A DNA stretch of 64,000 nt, taken from Phaeosaccion multiseriatum (lineage: Eukaryota; Ochrophyta, other classes). A program made the translations under genes and the position numbers. This document shows positions 1 to 12,300 of the stretch, in pieces; the first letter of the stretch is position 1; each line of letters begins with the position of its first letter. Below the pieces are notes generated by a model that saw only the letters and a program-made list of their open reading frames with translations, was not told the origin of the DNA and made no database searches. The stretch is from assembly GCA_965112735.1 (NCBI GenBank), contig OZ218958.1, forward strand, positions 2,108,001 to 2,172,000, written 5' to 3'.

Positions 1-3000
1 GACGGGTTGGCGTGTCATACCATGCGCGCGCAGAGCATTGGATCAGCACGACTGGCCTCACCGACACACTGCATCGCCACAACAGTGCCCAGTGGGGACT
101 CGAATGGGCTCAAAAGGCCCAATCTGGCTCCTGGTTGGGCCCAAAGCAAGCATTTGCGGGGCACAAACAGGCCAAATGACGGGTTGGCGTGTCATACCAT
201 AGCCGCACAGAGCATTGGATCAGCACGACTGGCCAATCCGACGCACTGCATGGCCACAACAGCGCCCAGTGGGGACTCGAATGGGCTCAAAAGGCCCAAT
301 CCGGCCCCAGGTTGGGCCCAAAGGAAGCATTTGCGGGGCACAAACAGGCCAAATGACGGGTTGGCGTGTCATACCATGCGCGCGCAGAGCATTGGATCAG
401 CACGACTGGCCTCACCGACACACTGCATCGCCACAACAGTGCCCAGTGGGGACTCGAATGGGCTCAAAAGGCCCAATCTGGCCCCTGATTAGGCCCAAAG
501 CAAGCATTTGCGGGGCACAAACAGGCCAAATGACGGGTTGGCGTGTCATAACATGCGCGCGCAGAGCATTGGATCAGCACGACTGGCCTATCTGACACAC
601 CGCATCGCCACAACAGTGCCCAGTGGGGACTCGAATGGGCTCAAAAGGCCCAATCTGGCCCAAGGTTGGGCCCGAAGCAAGCATTTGCGGGGCACAAACA
701 GGCCAAATGACGGGTTGGCGTGTCATACCATGCGCGCGCAGAGCATTGGATCAGCACGACTGGCCTCACCGACACACTGCATCGCCACAACAGCGCCCAG
801 TGGGGACTCGAATGGGCTCAAAAGGCCCAATCTGGCCCCTGATTAGGCCCAAAGCAAGCATTTGCGGGGCACAAACAGGCCAAATGACGGGTTGGCGTGT
901 CATAACATGCGCGCGCAGAGCATTGGATCAGCACGACTGGCCTCACCGACACACTGCATCGCCACAACAGTGCCCAGTGGGGACTCGAATGGGCTCAAAA
1001 GGCCCAATCTGGCTCCTGGTTGGGCCCAAAGCAAGCATTTGCGGGGCACAAACAGGCCAAATGACGGGTTGGCGTGTCATACCATGCGCGCGCAGAGCAT
1101 TGGATCAGCACGACTGGCCTCACCGACACACTGCATCGCCACAACAGCGCCCAGTGGGGACTCGAATGGGCTCAAAAGGCCCAATCTGGCCCCTGATTAG
1201 GCCCAAAGCAAGCATTTGCGGGGCACAAACAGGCCAAATGACGGGTTGGCGTGTCATACCATGCGCGCGCAGAGCATTGGATCAGCACGACTGGCCTCAC
1301 CGACACACTGCATCGCCACAACAGCGCCCAGTGGGGACTCGAATGGGCTCAAAAGGCCCAATCTGGCCCCTGGTTGGGCCCAAAGCAAGCATTTGCGGGG
1401 CACAAACAGGCCAAATGACGGGTTGGCGTGTCATACCATGCGCCCGCAGAGCATTAGATCAGCACGACTGGCCTCACCGACACACTGCATGGCCACAACA
1501 GCGCCCAGTGGGGACTCGAATGGGCTCAAAAGGCCCAATCTGGCCCCAGGTTGGGCCCAAAGCAAGCATTTATTGAGGGGCACAAACAGGCCAAATGACG
1601 GGTTGGCGTGTCATACCATGCGCGCGCAGAGCATTGGATCAGCACGACTGGCCTCACCGACACACTGCATCGCCACAACAGCGCCCAGTGGGGACTCGAA
1701 TGGGCTCAAAAAACCCAATCTGGCCCCTGGTTGGGCCCAAAGCAAGCATTTGCGGGGCACAAACAGGCCAAATGACGGGTTGGCGTGTCATACCATGCGC
1801 CCGCAGAGCATTGGATCAGCACGACTGGCCTCACCGACACACTGCATGGCCACAACAGCGCCCAGTGGGGACTCGAATGGGCTCAAAAGGCCCAATCCGG
1901 CCCCAGGTTGGGCCCAAAGCAAGCATTTATTGAGGGGCACAAACAGGCCAAATGACGGGTTGGCGTGTCATACCATGCGCGCGCAGAGCATTGGATCAGC
2001 ACGACTGGCTTCACCGACACACTGCATTGCCACAACAGTGCCCAGTGGGGACTCGAATGGGCTCAAAAGGCCCAATCTGGCCCCTGATTAGGCCCAAAGC
2101 AAGCATTTGCGGGGCACAAACAGGCCAAATGACGGGTTGGCGTGTCATACCATGCGCGCGCAGAGCATTGGATCAGCACGACTGGCCTATCCGACACACT
2201 GCATGGCCACAACAGCGCCCAGTGGGGACTCGAATGGGCTCAAAAGGCCCAATCCGGCCCCAGATTGGGCCCAAAGCAAGCATTTGCGGGGCACAAACAG
2301 GCCAAATGACGGGTTGGCGTGTCATACCATGCGCCCGCAGAGCATTGAGTCAGCACGACTGGCCTCACCGACACACTGCATCTCCACAACAGTGCCCAGT
2401 GGGGACTCGAATGGGCTCAAAAGGCCCAATCTGGCCCCTGGTTGGGCCCAAAGCAAGCATTTGCGGGGCACAAACAGGCCAAATGACGGGTTGGCGTGTC
2501 ATACCATAGCCGCACAGAGCATTAGATCAGCACGACTGGCCTATCCGACACACTGCATCGCCACAACAGCGCCCAGTGGGGACTCGAATGGGCTCAAAAG
2601 GCCCAATCTGGCCCCTGATTAGGCCCAAAGCAAGCATTTGCGGGGCACAAACAGGCCAAATGACGGGTTGGCGTGTCATACCATGCGCGCGCAGAGCATT
2701 GGATCAGCACGACTGGCCTATCCGACGCACTGCATGGCCACAACAGCGCCCAGTGGGGACTCGAATGGGCTCAAAAGGCCCAATCCGGCCCCAGGTTGGG
2801 CCCAAAGCAAGCATTTGCGGGGCACAAACAGGCCAAATGACGGGTTGGCGTGTCATACCATGCGCCCGCAGACCATTGGATCAGCACGACTGGCCTCACC
2901 GACACACTGCATGGCCACAACAGTGCCCAGTGGGGACTCGAATGGGCTCAAAAGGCCCAATCTGGCCCCTGGTTGGGCCCGAAGCAAGCATTTGCGGGGC

Positions 3001-5849
3001 ACAAACAGGCCAAATGACGGGTTGGCGTGTCATACCATGCGCGCGCAGAGCATTGGATCAGCACGACTGGCCTCACCGACACACTGCATCGCCACAACAG
3101 TGCCCAGTGGGGACTCGAATGGGCTCAAAAGGCCCAATCTGGCCCCTGGTTGGGCCCGAAGCAAGCATTTGCGGGGCACAAACAGGCCAAATGACGGGTT
3201 GGCGTGTCATACCATAGCCGCACAGAGCATTAGATCAGCACGACTGGCCTCACCGACACACTGCATCGCCACAACAGCGCCCAGTGGGGACTCGAATGGG
3301 CTCAAAAGGCCCAATCTGGCCCCTGGTTGGGCCCAAAGCAAGCATTTGCGGGGCACAAACAGGCCAAATGACGGGTTGGCGTGTCATACCATGCGCCCGC
3401 AGAGCATTGGATCAGCACGACTGGCCTCACCGACACACTGCATGGCCACAACAGCGCCCAGTGGGGACTCGAATGGGCTCAAAAGGCCCAATCTGGCCCC
3501 AGGTTGGGCCCAAAGCAAGCATTTATTGAGGGGCACAAACAGGCCAAATGACGGGTTGGCGTGTCATACCATGCGCGCGCAGAGCATTGGATCAGCACGA
3601 CTGGCCTCACCGACACACTGCATCGCCACAACAGTGCCCAGTGGGGACTCGAATGGGCTCAAAAGGCCCAATCTGGCCCCTGGTTGGGCCCAAAGCAAGC
3701 ATTTGCGGGGCACAAACAGGCCAAATGACGGGTTGGCGTGTCATACCATAGCCGCACAGAGCATTGGATCAGCACGACTGGCCTATCCGACACACTGCAT
3801 CGCCACAACAGCGCCCAGTGGGGACTCGAATGGGCTCAAAAGGCCCAATCTGGCCCCAGGTTGGGCCCGAAGCAAGCATTTGCGGGGCACAAACAGGCCA
3901 AATGACGGGTTGGCGTGTCATACCATGCGCGCGCAGAGCATTGGATCAGCATGACTGGCCTAACCGACACACTGCATCGCCACAACAGTGCCCAATGGGG
4001 CGTTCAATGGGCTCAAAAGGCCCAATCCGGCCCCAGGTTAGGCCCAAAGCAAGCATTTGCGGGGCACAAACAGGCCAAATGACGGGTTGGCGTGTCATAC
4101 CATGCGCGCCCAGAGCATTGGATCAGCACGACTGGCCTCACCGACACACTGCATCGCCACAACAGTGCCCAGTGGGGACTCGAATGGGCTCAAAAGGCCC
4201 AATCTGGCCCCTGGTTGGGCCCGAAGCAAGCATTTGCGGGGCACAAACAGGCCAAATGACGGGTTGGCGTGTCATACCATGCGCGCGCAGAGCATTGGAT
4301 CAGCACGACTGGCCTCACCGACACACTGCATCGCCACAACAGTGCCCAGTGGGGACTCGAATGGGCTCAAAAGGCCCAATCTGGCCCCTGGTTGGGCCCA
4401 AAGCAAGCATTTGCGGGGCACAAACAGGCCAAATGACGGGTTGGCGTGTCATACCATAGCCGCACAGAGCATTAGATCAGCACGACTGGCCTATCCGACA
4501 CACTGCATCGCCACAACAGCGCCCAGTGGGGACTCGAATGGGCTCAAAAGGCCCAATCTGGCTCCTGGTTGGGCCCAAAGCAAGCATTTGCGGGGCACAA
4601 ACAGGCCAAATGACGGGTTGGCGTGTCATACCATGCGCGCGCAGAGCATTGGATCAGCACGACTGGCCTCACCGACACACTGCATCGCCACAACAGTGCC
4701 CAGTGGGGACTCGAATGGGCTCAAAAGGCCCAATCTGGCTCCTGGTTGGGCCCAAAGCAAGCATTTGCGGGGCACAAACAGGCCAAATGACGGGTTGGCG
4801 TGTCATACCATGCGCGCGCAGAGCATTAGATCAGCACGACTGGCCTATCCGACACACTGCATCGCCATAACGGCGCCCAGTGGGGACTCGAATGGGCTCA
4901 AAAGGCCCAATCTGGCTCTTGGTTGGGCCCAAAGCAAGCATTTGCGGGGCACAAACAGGCCAAATGACGGGTTGGCGTGTCATACCATGCGCCCGCAGAG
5001 CATTGGATCAGCACGACTGGCCTCACCGACACACTGCATCGCCACACACGTGCCCAGTGGGGACTCGAATGGGCTCAAAAGGCCCAATCTGGCCCCAGGT
5101 TGGGCCCAAAGCAAGCATTTGCGGGGCACAAACAGGCCAAATGACGGGTTGGCGTGTCATACCATGCGCGCGCAGAGCATTGGATCAGCACGACTGGCCT
5201 CACCGACACACTGCATCGCCATAACAGCGCCCAGTGGGGACTCGAATGGGCTCAAAAGGCCCAATCTGGCCCCTGGTTGGGCCCAAAGCAAGCATTTGCG
5301 GGGCACAAACAGGCCAAATGACGGGTTGGCGTGTCATACCATGCGCCCGCAGGGCATTGGATCAGCACGACTGGCCTCACCGACACACTGCATGGCCACA
5401 ACAGCGCCCAGTGGGGACTCGAATGGGCTCAAAAGGCCCAATCTGGCCCCAGGTTGGGCCCAAAGCAAGCATTTATTGAGGGGCACAAACAGGCCAAATG
5501 ACGGGTTGGCGTGTCATACCATGCGCGCGCAGAGCATTGGATCAGCACGACTGGCCTAACCGACACACTGCATCGCCACACACGTGCCCAGTGGGGACTC
5601 GAATGGGCTCAAAAGGCCCAATCTGGCTCCTGGTTGGGCCCAAAGCAAGCATTTGCGGGGCACAAACAGGCCAAATGACGGGTTGGCGTGTCATACCATG
5701 CGCGCGCAGAGCATTGGATCAGCACGACTGGCCTATCCGACACACTGCATCGCCATAACAGCGCCCAGTGGGGACTCGAATGGGCTCAAAAGGCCCAATC
5801 TGGCTCCTGGTTGGGCCCAAAGCAAGCATTTGCGGGGCACAAACAGGCC
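1..5849. repeat. 177-bp satellite array, left segment
   Basis: About 33 head-to-tail copies of a 177-bp monomer fill this stretch, which also runs off the left edge of the window. Landmarks in each monomer are GACGGGTTGGCGTGTCAT, a GC-alternating stretch (ATGCGCGCGCAG or variants), a 10-bp palindrome TTGGGCCCAA, and CATTTGCGGGGCAC. Variants recur in patterns: ATGCGCCCGCAG, ATAGCCGCACAG, TCACCGAC/TATCCGAC/TAACCGAC, and a 180-bp form with TTTATTGAGGGGC (near 1570, 1928, 3522 and 5472). Because 177 is a multiple of three, two reading frames stay open over many monomers, but stops such as GATTAG recur and the proteins are only the repeat translated, so I call no genes here. The size is close to nucleosomal satellites. 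A centromeric or heterochromatic role is inference. Confidence 0.97.
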
Positions 5850-6070
5850 TTCTCGCAGTCGTTGCGCTCAATCGAAACTGGGTACCCATTGAGAGGCCTC
5901 GCTCCTCCTCATCCAGTCGTCGCCAATGTTGGGGGATAAACTTTTCATTAAGAGTGCAGTCCTGAGAGGGACTCACCTCGGGGCACACAGTGTCTCCGGG
6001 GTGTCGCTTCCCTGACGGGGGCGAGCACGGGCCTTTGGGGGCAGCGGTTCCGAGGAGCCGCTCATCCCCC
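5850..6070 (+). repeat. Repeat A, copy 1 (left end of the inserted element)
   Basis: This 221-bp repeat starts TTCTCGCAGTCG directly after the satellite break and matches 6673-6893 at a constant offset of 823 bp with no difference I could find. It contains TGTTGGGGGATAAAC at 5929, which resembles the start of an LTR. Immediately before it, read on the minus strand, is TTGGCGACGACTGG, which resembles a primer-binding site. Confidence 0.9.
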
Positions 6071-6147
6071 CCTTAACTGCGAGAACCTTAACTACTGAGT
6101 ATCTAACTACTAAGTACTAAAACTAATCTAGATGGGTGGGTGGGTGG
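6071..6147. other. Short spacer x between repeats A1 and B1
   Basis: Seventy-seven bases of low-complexity sequence hold repeated AACTACTAAGTACT-like words and a short GGGT run (about 6134-6146). The spacer takes the place that 1.9 kb of internal sequence holds between A2 and B2. No coding potential is seen. Confidence 0.7.
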
Positions 6148-6672
6148 AAAAGAAAAAAACCTTGGGCTAGACGTGAGGACCATCTTCACACACGTAATCA
6201 AGCCCAGGCTCTCAAACTTCTACTAGATGCGTGTGCGTAGCGCAAGCCCTTGCGACAGTTAGCATTGGGGGCACCTCATGTGTTTGCGACAGGTAGCATG
6301 ACACAAGTAAGCACACAGCATCTTCACCCTCACAAGAGAAGCAGTCGGGCCCTACTGCGATCCTTGCTTTCCTACACCATCAGTCTCTACTCTCCTCCCT
6401 GCTTGTACACGCTCCCGCACCTGCTCTCGATCTCCTCCAATCACGGTAGCGTGGCGAGTACAGCAGGGCTCCTCCTCTTCTGAGCTCCAGCAGAAAATCC
6501 AAATCCGCTGTTTTCCATCTGCTGCCATAAATATACTTTCTATCCTACCAGCTCCCTCGGGGTCCACGCACACGCGCTCACGCTCCCCCCTCCTCGGCTC
6601 TCAATACCCTGTTTCTCCGTCGACTCCACTCTGCGAGAACAGAACTTCCGTGGCTTCGCTGCTGAAGCAGCG
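6148..6672. repeat. Repeat B, copy 1
   Basis: This 525-bp repeat matches 8823-9347 at a constant offset of 2675 bp without gaps. It contains an AT-rich TATA-like stretch (ATAAATATA near 6528). It ends in a small hairpin, TCGCTGCT-GA-AGCAGCG, that abuts the start of A2. Short open frames of 73 and 77 codons occur on either strand but resemble no family I know. Confidence 0.9.
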
Positions 6673-6893
6673 TTCTCGCAGTCGTTGCGCTCAATCGAAA
6701 CTGGGTACCCATTGAGAGGCCTCGCTCCTCCTCATCCAGTCGTCGCCAATGTTGGGGGATAAACTTTTCATTAAGAGTGCAGTCCTGAGAGGGACTCACC
6801 TCGGGGCACACAGTGTCTCCGGGGTGTCGCTTCCCTGACGGGGGCGAGCACGGGCCTTTGGGGGCAGCGGTTCCGAGGAGCCGCTCATCCCCC
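6673..6893 (+). repeat. Repeat A, copy 2
   Basis: Second copy of the 221-bp repeat, fused directly to the end of B1. The B1/A2 junction (AGCAGCG then TTCTCGCAG) uses the same two ends as the outer borders of the whole insertion. This is what a circular or tandem intermediate opened at that point would give. Confidence 0.9.
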
Positions 6894-8822
6894 ATATTCA
6901 CCCAAAGTCCCTTGGGCGCAGCCGTGTCTGCATGTATCCTACTGCGCCCTGCCCAGCGCATGGCGTCCTGCACGCGTGCTGAAATGCTGTGGCCCAGGCC
7001 CACCTTGGACTGGAGAAGCCACCAGTCGTCGCCGCTATGTCGCTACCAATCTGTTGTGTCCCCACCTTCAGAGCCATCAGTAAAAGTGAGAGAGAAGCGG
7101 CGCAGCTCTACTCCCTCCTCCATCACCGCTATAGCCGCGCGGAGTCCTCCGACTACGATAGTCGGCGCTCTCCGCCATCGCCGCAGGTCCAAGGTCGCTC
7201 AATTAGCCAAATTGAAATTCTTTTCGGAATCACAGATCCAAAAATCCCATAGAACCAACCCCGGTAGAAAAACAGAAAATGCCCCAACAGCCGCACTTAT
7301 GTTTTTCGCACCAAGCTCCTAGAACACCAATTCGTAGACGCGGCCCTTCTGCATACACCGTGCCGATACCCCGTCACTGCTATTCCAACCGTCCGCTGCG
7401 GACTTCCGCAGTACCCGGCCGACAAAAGACCGAGTGCAAAACACCTCGCTGCTGTCGACCTGCAAACGAACAAGCCCAAGATCTCAAGCCCTGCTGCCCC
7501 AAAGCATCGACCACCGGGCACTCTGGCACGAGGATATGCCATCCTTACCACCCCAAGTAAGTCGCGCAAGCATAGCAAAACCTATTGCCTGCTCTCGCCC
7601 ATTTTCTTCGTTCGCACCGTTCAAGTGTCACGCACCCCGAAAAATCCCTTATCCGACTATCGCAGCACAGGCAGGCCCCAACCCTCACTCCACAGCTGTT
7701 GTGGATGACCAAATGCCACTCCGCCGCCGCCCATTGCAGATAAGTAGCTACATGGCTCGATTGCCCACTCTCCGCAACCCCCCCAAGCGTAGTGCCCTGT
7801 CCCCACAATACGTAGATGGCCACTCTATAGATGCTGCTGTGTCGTCAGGGAGGCAAGCGCTGCAAACACTCACTGCCGTCTCCCACCGACCCATGCCTTC
7901 CTTGCTCGCTGCGCCCCTTCTGTTGTACGTCGCTTCTCTGTTATGGCCACAGGTAGAACAGCCGCTGCACACGCCACCTACTCAAGGCGCCAACCACCAC
8001 CAAAGCAGAGCCCACCGGCTCCTTCCAATAGCCCGAATACCTGCCTCCGCATCCATGCGACCGCGGCTGTCACACTCACGAACTCCGCCCTCGCCGTGGC
8101 TGCTGAGGCTCTTGCTGCTTGGCTGAGAGTCCCTATTCACTCCTTTCTGCTGCCGCCCTTCTCCCACATCTACGCAAAACGTCTCCAGGGGCGAGGAAGA
8201 GGAAAACAATGCCACCTCCCAGCTGTCCGTTCGTCACCCTAGCACTAACTGCCACTACACCCACTGTCCATGCGCCCGTACTCTCCGGCTGAAGCGACAG
8301 GCCGGACGGGATCACTCGTAGCTGCTGCTGCTACTCGCGTTGCTGTTATTGTGGCGCTCGAAAGAAGAGAAAAGTCCACCAACCCTTCCTCCCGTAGATC
8401 GAGAAGGTGTCTACCATGAAGTCAGGCTCCAGCTCTCAATCCCCTTCAATCCCGGTAGGGTAGCGAGTACCGGATGGCTCCTCCCCCCCCTGCGCGCTGC
8501 TGCTTCCAACACGATGCCTCCCCCCCTGAAAGCCCCCTCTAAGGCCATCCGCACTGCTGCATCTCCATCCAACACGATACGCCGGGCTCTCATCTGCTGC
8601 ATCTGCGTCCCATACGATACGCGGGGCGCTCATCACCATCAGGACCAAAGCGGAAGGATCTTTCACCCCCCAGCCTAAAAGATCCCGCCACCGCCGCAGC
8701 GACGCCACAACCAGGCGGGGTGGAGAAGGGAGGAGGCGAAAAGATTGGGGTTGACGGACCCCGCGAAACCAATGGAGAGGAAAGGGCGACGAGGGAGCGT
8801 GGAAGCCCCGTCACCGGCGAGA
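6894..8822. other. Internal non-coding region of the inserted element
   Basis: About 1.9 kb lies between A2 and B2. The longest open frame (7434-8126, plus strand, 230 codons) is rich in Pro, Ser, Arg and His without recognisable domains, so I do not call it a gene. A diverged copy of part of repeat B is visible near 8430-8490: the words CAATCCCGGTAGGGTAGCGAG match CAATCACGGTAGCGTGGCGAG in B. The interior therefore grew partly by duplication. Confidence 0.6.
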
Positions 8823-9347
8823 GAAAAGAAAAAACCTTGGGCTAGACGTGAGGACCATCTTCACACACGTAATCAAGCCCAGGCTCTCAAACTTCTACTA
8901 GATGCGTGTGCGTAGCGCAAGCCCTTGCGACAGTTAGCATTGGGGGCACCTCATGTGTTTGCGACAGGTAGCATGACACAAGTAAGCACACAGCATCTTC
9001 ACCCTCACAAGAGAAGCAGTCGGGCCCTACTGCGATCCTTGCTTTCCTACACCATCAGTCTCTACTCTCCTCCCTGCTTGTACACGCTCCCGCACCTGCT
9101 CTCGATCTCCTCCAATCACGGTAGCGTGGCGAGTACAGCAGGGCTCCTCCTCTTCTGAGCTCCAGCAGAAAATCCAAATCCGCTGTTTTCCATCTGCTGC
9201 CATAAATATACTTTCTATCCTACCAGCTCCCTCGGGGTCCACGCACACGCGCTCACGCTCCCCCCTCCTCGGCTCTCAATACCCTGTTTCTCCGTCGACT
9301 CCACTCTGCGAGAACAGAACTTCCGTGGCTTCGCTGCTGAAGCAGCG
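8823..9347. repeat. Repeat B, copy 2 (right end of the inserted element)
   Basis: This copy matches 6148-6672 in length and, as far as I can read, in sequence. It ends at the perfect hairpin TCGCTGCTGAAGCAGCGA, the last base of which is shared with the satellite. The satellite resumes immediately afterwards in the register left at 5849. The near-identity of the copies suggests recent insertion or gene conversion. Confidence 0.9.
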
Positions 9348-12300
9348 AAATGACGGGTTGGCGTGTCATACCATGCGCCCGCAGAGCATTGGATCAGCAC
9401 GACTGGCCTCACCGACACACTGCATCGCCACAACAGTGCCCAGTGGGGACTCGAATGGGCTCAAAAGGCCCAATCTGGCCCCTGGTTGGGCCCAAAGCAA
9501 GCATTTGCGGGGCACAAACAGGCCAAATGACGGGTTGGCGTGTCATACCATGCGCGCGCAGAGCATTGGATCAGCACGACTGGCCTCACCGACACACTGC
9601 ATCGCCATAACAGCGCCCAGTGGGGACTCGAATGGGCTCAAAAGGCCCAATCTGGCCCCTGGTTGGGCCCAAAGCAAGCATTTGCGGGGCACAAACAGGC
9701 CAAATGACGGGTTGGCGTGTCATACCATGCGCCCGCAGGGCATTGGATCAGCACGACTGGCCTCACCGACACTGCATGGCCACAACAGCGCCCAGTGGGG
9801 ACTCGAATGGGCTCAAAAGGCCCAATCTGGCCCCAGGTTGGGCCCAAAGCAAGCATTTATTGAGGGGCACAAACAGGCCAAATGACGGGTTGGCGTGTCA
9901 TACCATGCGCGCGCAGAGCATTGGATCAGCACGACTGGCCTCACCGACACACTGCATCGCCACAACAGTGCCCAGTGGGGACTCGAATGGGCTCAAAAGG
10001 CCCAATCTGGCCCCTGGTTGGGCCCAAAGCAAGCATTTGCGGGGCACAAACAGGCCAAATGACGGGTTGGCGTGTCATACCATGCGCGCGCAGAGCATTG
10101 GATCAGCACGACTGGCCTCACCGACACACTGCATCGCCACAACAGCGCCCAGTGGGGACTCGAATGGGCTCAAAAGGCCCAATCTGGCCCCAGGTTGGGC
10201 CCAAAGCAAGCATTTGCGGGGCACAAACAGGCCAAATGACGGGTTGGCGTGTCATACCATGCGCCCGCAGGGCATTGGATCAGCACGACTGGCCTCACCG
10301 ACACACTGCATGGCCACAACAGCGCCCAGTGGGGACTCGAATGGGCTCAAAAGGCCCAATCTGGCCCCAGGTTGGGCCCAAAGCAAGCATTTATTGAGGG
10401 GCACAAACAGGCCAAATGACGGGTTGGCGTGTCATACCATGCGCGCCCAGAACATTGGATCAGCACGACTGGCCTCACCGACACACTGCATCGCCACAAC
10501 AGTGCCCAGTGGGGACTCGAATGGGCTCAAAAGGCCCAATCTGGCCCCTGGTTGGGCCCGAAGCAAGCATTTGCGGGGCACAAACAGGCCAAATGACGGG
10601 TTGGCGTGTCATACCATGCGCGCGCAGAGCATTGGATCAGCACGACTGGCCTCACCGACACACTGCATCGCCACAACAGTGCCCAGTGGGGACTCGAATG
10701 GGCTCAAAAGGCCCAATCTGGCCCCTGGTTGGGCCCAAAGCAAGCATTTGCGGGGCACAAACAGGCCAAATGACGGGTTGGCGTGTCATACCATAGCCGC
10801 ACAGAGCATTAGATCAGCACGACTGGCCTATCCGACACACTGCATCGCCACAACAGTGCCCAGTGGGGACTCGAATGGGCTCAAAAGGCCCAATCTGGCT
10901 CCTGGTTGGGCCCAAAGCAAGCATTTGCGGGGCACAAACAGGCCAAATGACGGGTTGGCGTGTCATACCATGCGCGCGCAGAGCATTGGATCAGCACGAC
11001 TGGCCTCACCGACACACTGCATCGCCACAACAGTGCCCAGTGGGGACTCGAATGGGCTCAAAAGGCCCAATCTGGCTCCTGGTTGGGCCCAAAGCAAGCA
11101 TTTGCGGGGCACAAACAGGCCAAATGACGGGTTGGCGTGTCATACCATGCGCGCGCAGAGCATTAGATCAGCACGACTGGCCTATCCGACACACTGCATC
11201 GCCATAACGGCGCCCAGTGGGGACTCGAATGGGCTCAAAAGGCCCAATCTGGCTCTTGGTTGGGCCCAAAGCAAGCATTTGCGGGGCACAAACAGGCCAA
11301 ATGACGGGTTGGCGTGTCATACCATGCGCCCGCAGAGCATTGGATCAGCACGACTGGCCTCACCGACACACTGCATCGCCACACACGTGCCCAGTGGGGA
11401 CTCGAATGGGCTCAAAAGGCCCAATCTGGCCCCTGGTTGGGCCCAAAGCAAGCATTTGCGGGGCACAAACAGGCCAAATGACGGGTTGGCGTGTCATACC
11501 ATGCGCGCGCAGAGCATTGGATCAGCACGACTGGCCTCACCGACACACTGCATCGCCATAACAGCGCCCAGTGGGGACTCGAATGGGCTCAAAAGGCCCA
11601 ATCTGGCCCCTGGTTGGGCCCAAAGCAAGCATTTGCGGGGCACAAACAGGCCAAATGACGGGTTGGCGTGTCATACCATGCGCCCGCAGGGCATTGGATC
11701 AGCACGACTGGCCTCACCGACACACTGCATGGCCACAACAGCGCCCAGTGGGGACTCGAATGGGCTCAAAAGGCCCAATCTGGCCCCAGGTTGGGCCCAA
11801 AGCAAGCATTTATTGAGGGGCACAAACAGGCCAAATGACGGGTTGGCGTGTCATACCATGCGCGCGCAGAGCATTGGATCAGCACGACTGGCCTCACCGA
11901 CACACTGCATCGCCACAACAGTGCCCAGTGGGGACTCGAATGGGCTCAAAAGGCCCAATCTGGCCCCTGGTTGGGCCCAAAGCAAGCATTTGCGGGGCAC
12001 AAACAGGCCAAATGACGGGTTGGCGTGTCATACCATAGCCGCACAGAGCATTGGATCAGCACGACTGGCCTATCCGACACACTGCATCGCCACAACAGCG
12101 CCCAGTGGGGACTCGAATGGGCTCAAAAGGCCCAATCTGGCCCCAGGTTGGGCCCGAAGCAAGCATTTGCGGGGCACAAACAGGCCAAATGACGGGTTGG
12201 CGTGTCATACCATGCGCGCGCAGAGCATTGGATCAGCATGACTGGCCTAACCGACACACTGCATCGCCACAACAGTGCCCAATGGGGCGTTCAATGGGCT

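Larger units (their letters stand above)
5850..9347. mobile_element. Non-coding mobile element with split direct repeats (A1-x-B1-A2-internal-B2)
   Basis: This 3498-bp block interrupts the satellite exactly: the left flank ends CACAAACAGGCC and the right flank resumes AAATGACGGGTTGG, which joined give an unbroken monomer with no target-site duplication. Inside, a 221-bp repeat A occurs at 5850 and 6673 and a 525-bp repeat B at 6148 and 8823. B1 and A2 are directly adjacent, and the outer ends are A1 and B2. Split direct repeats without target duplication are known from tyrosine-recombinase retroelements of the Ngaro/PAT kind. Two tandem copies of one element, the first internally deleted, would look the same. 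No reverse transcriptase, integrase or recombinase reading frame is recognisable, so the copy would be non-autonomous. On the minus strand, repeat A also carries an LTR-like end and a primer-site-like motif, so an LTR origin remains possible. Confidence 0.75.

Noticed and set aside
7434-8126. 230-codon frame inside the split-repeat element as a gag-like gene
   Set aside because: Composition is biased (Pro, Ser, Arg, His), no zinc knuckle or other motif is visible, and competing frames overlap on the other strand.
6071-8822. Helitron identity for the inserted element (hairpin near the end, no target duplication)
   Set aside because: The ends lack the TC...CTRR termini, insertion is not between A and T, and large internal direct repeats are not a Helitron feature.
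9620-12241. An 873-codon open reading frame, and many others of 100-700 codons, within the satellite
   Set aside because: The 177-bp period is 59 codons, so any frame without a stop in one monomer stays open. The translation is only the repeat, two frames are open at once, and variants bring stops at the same place.
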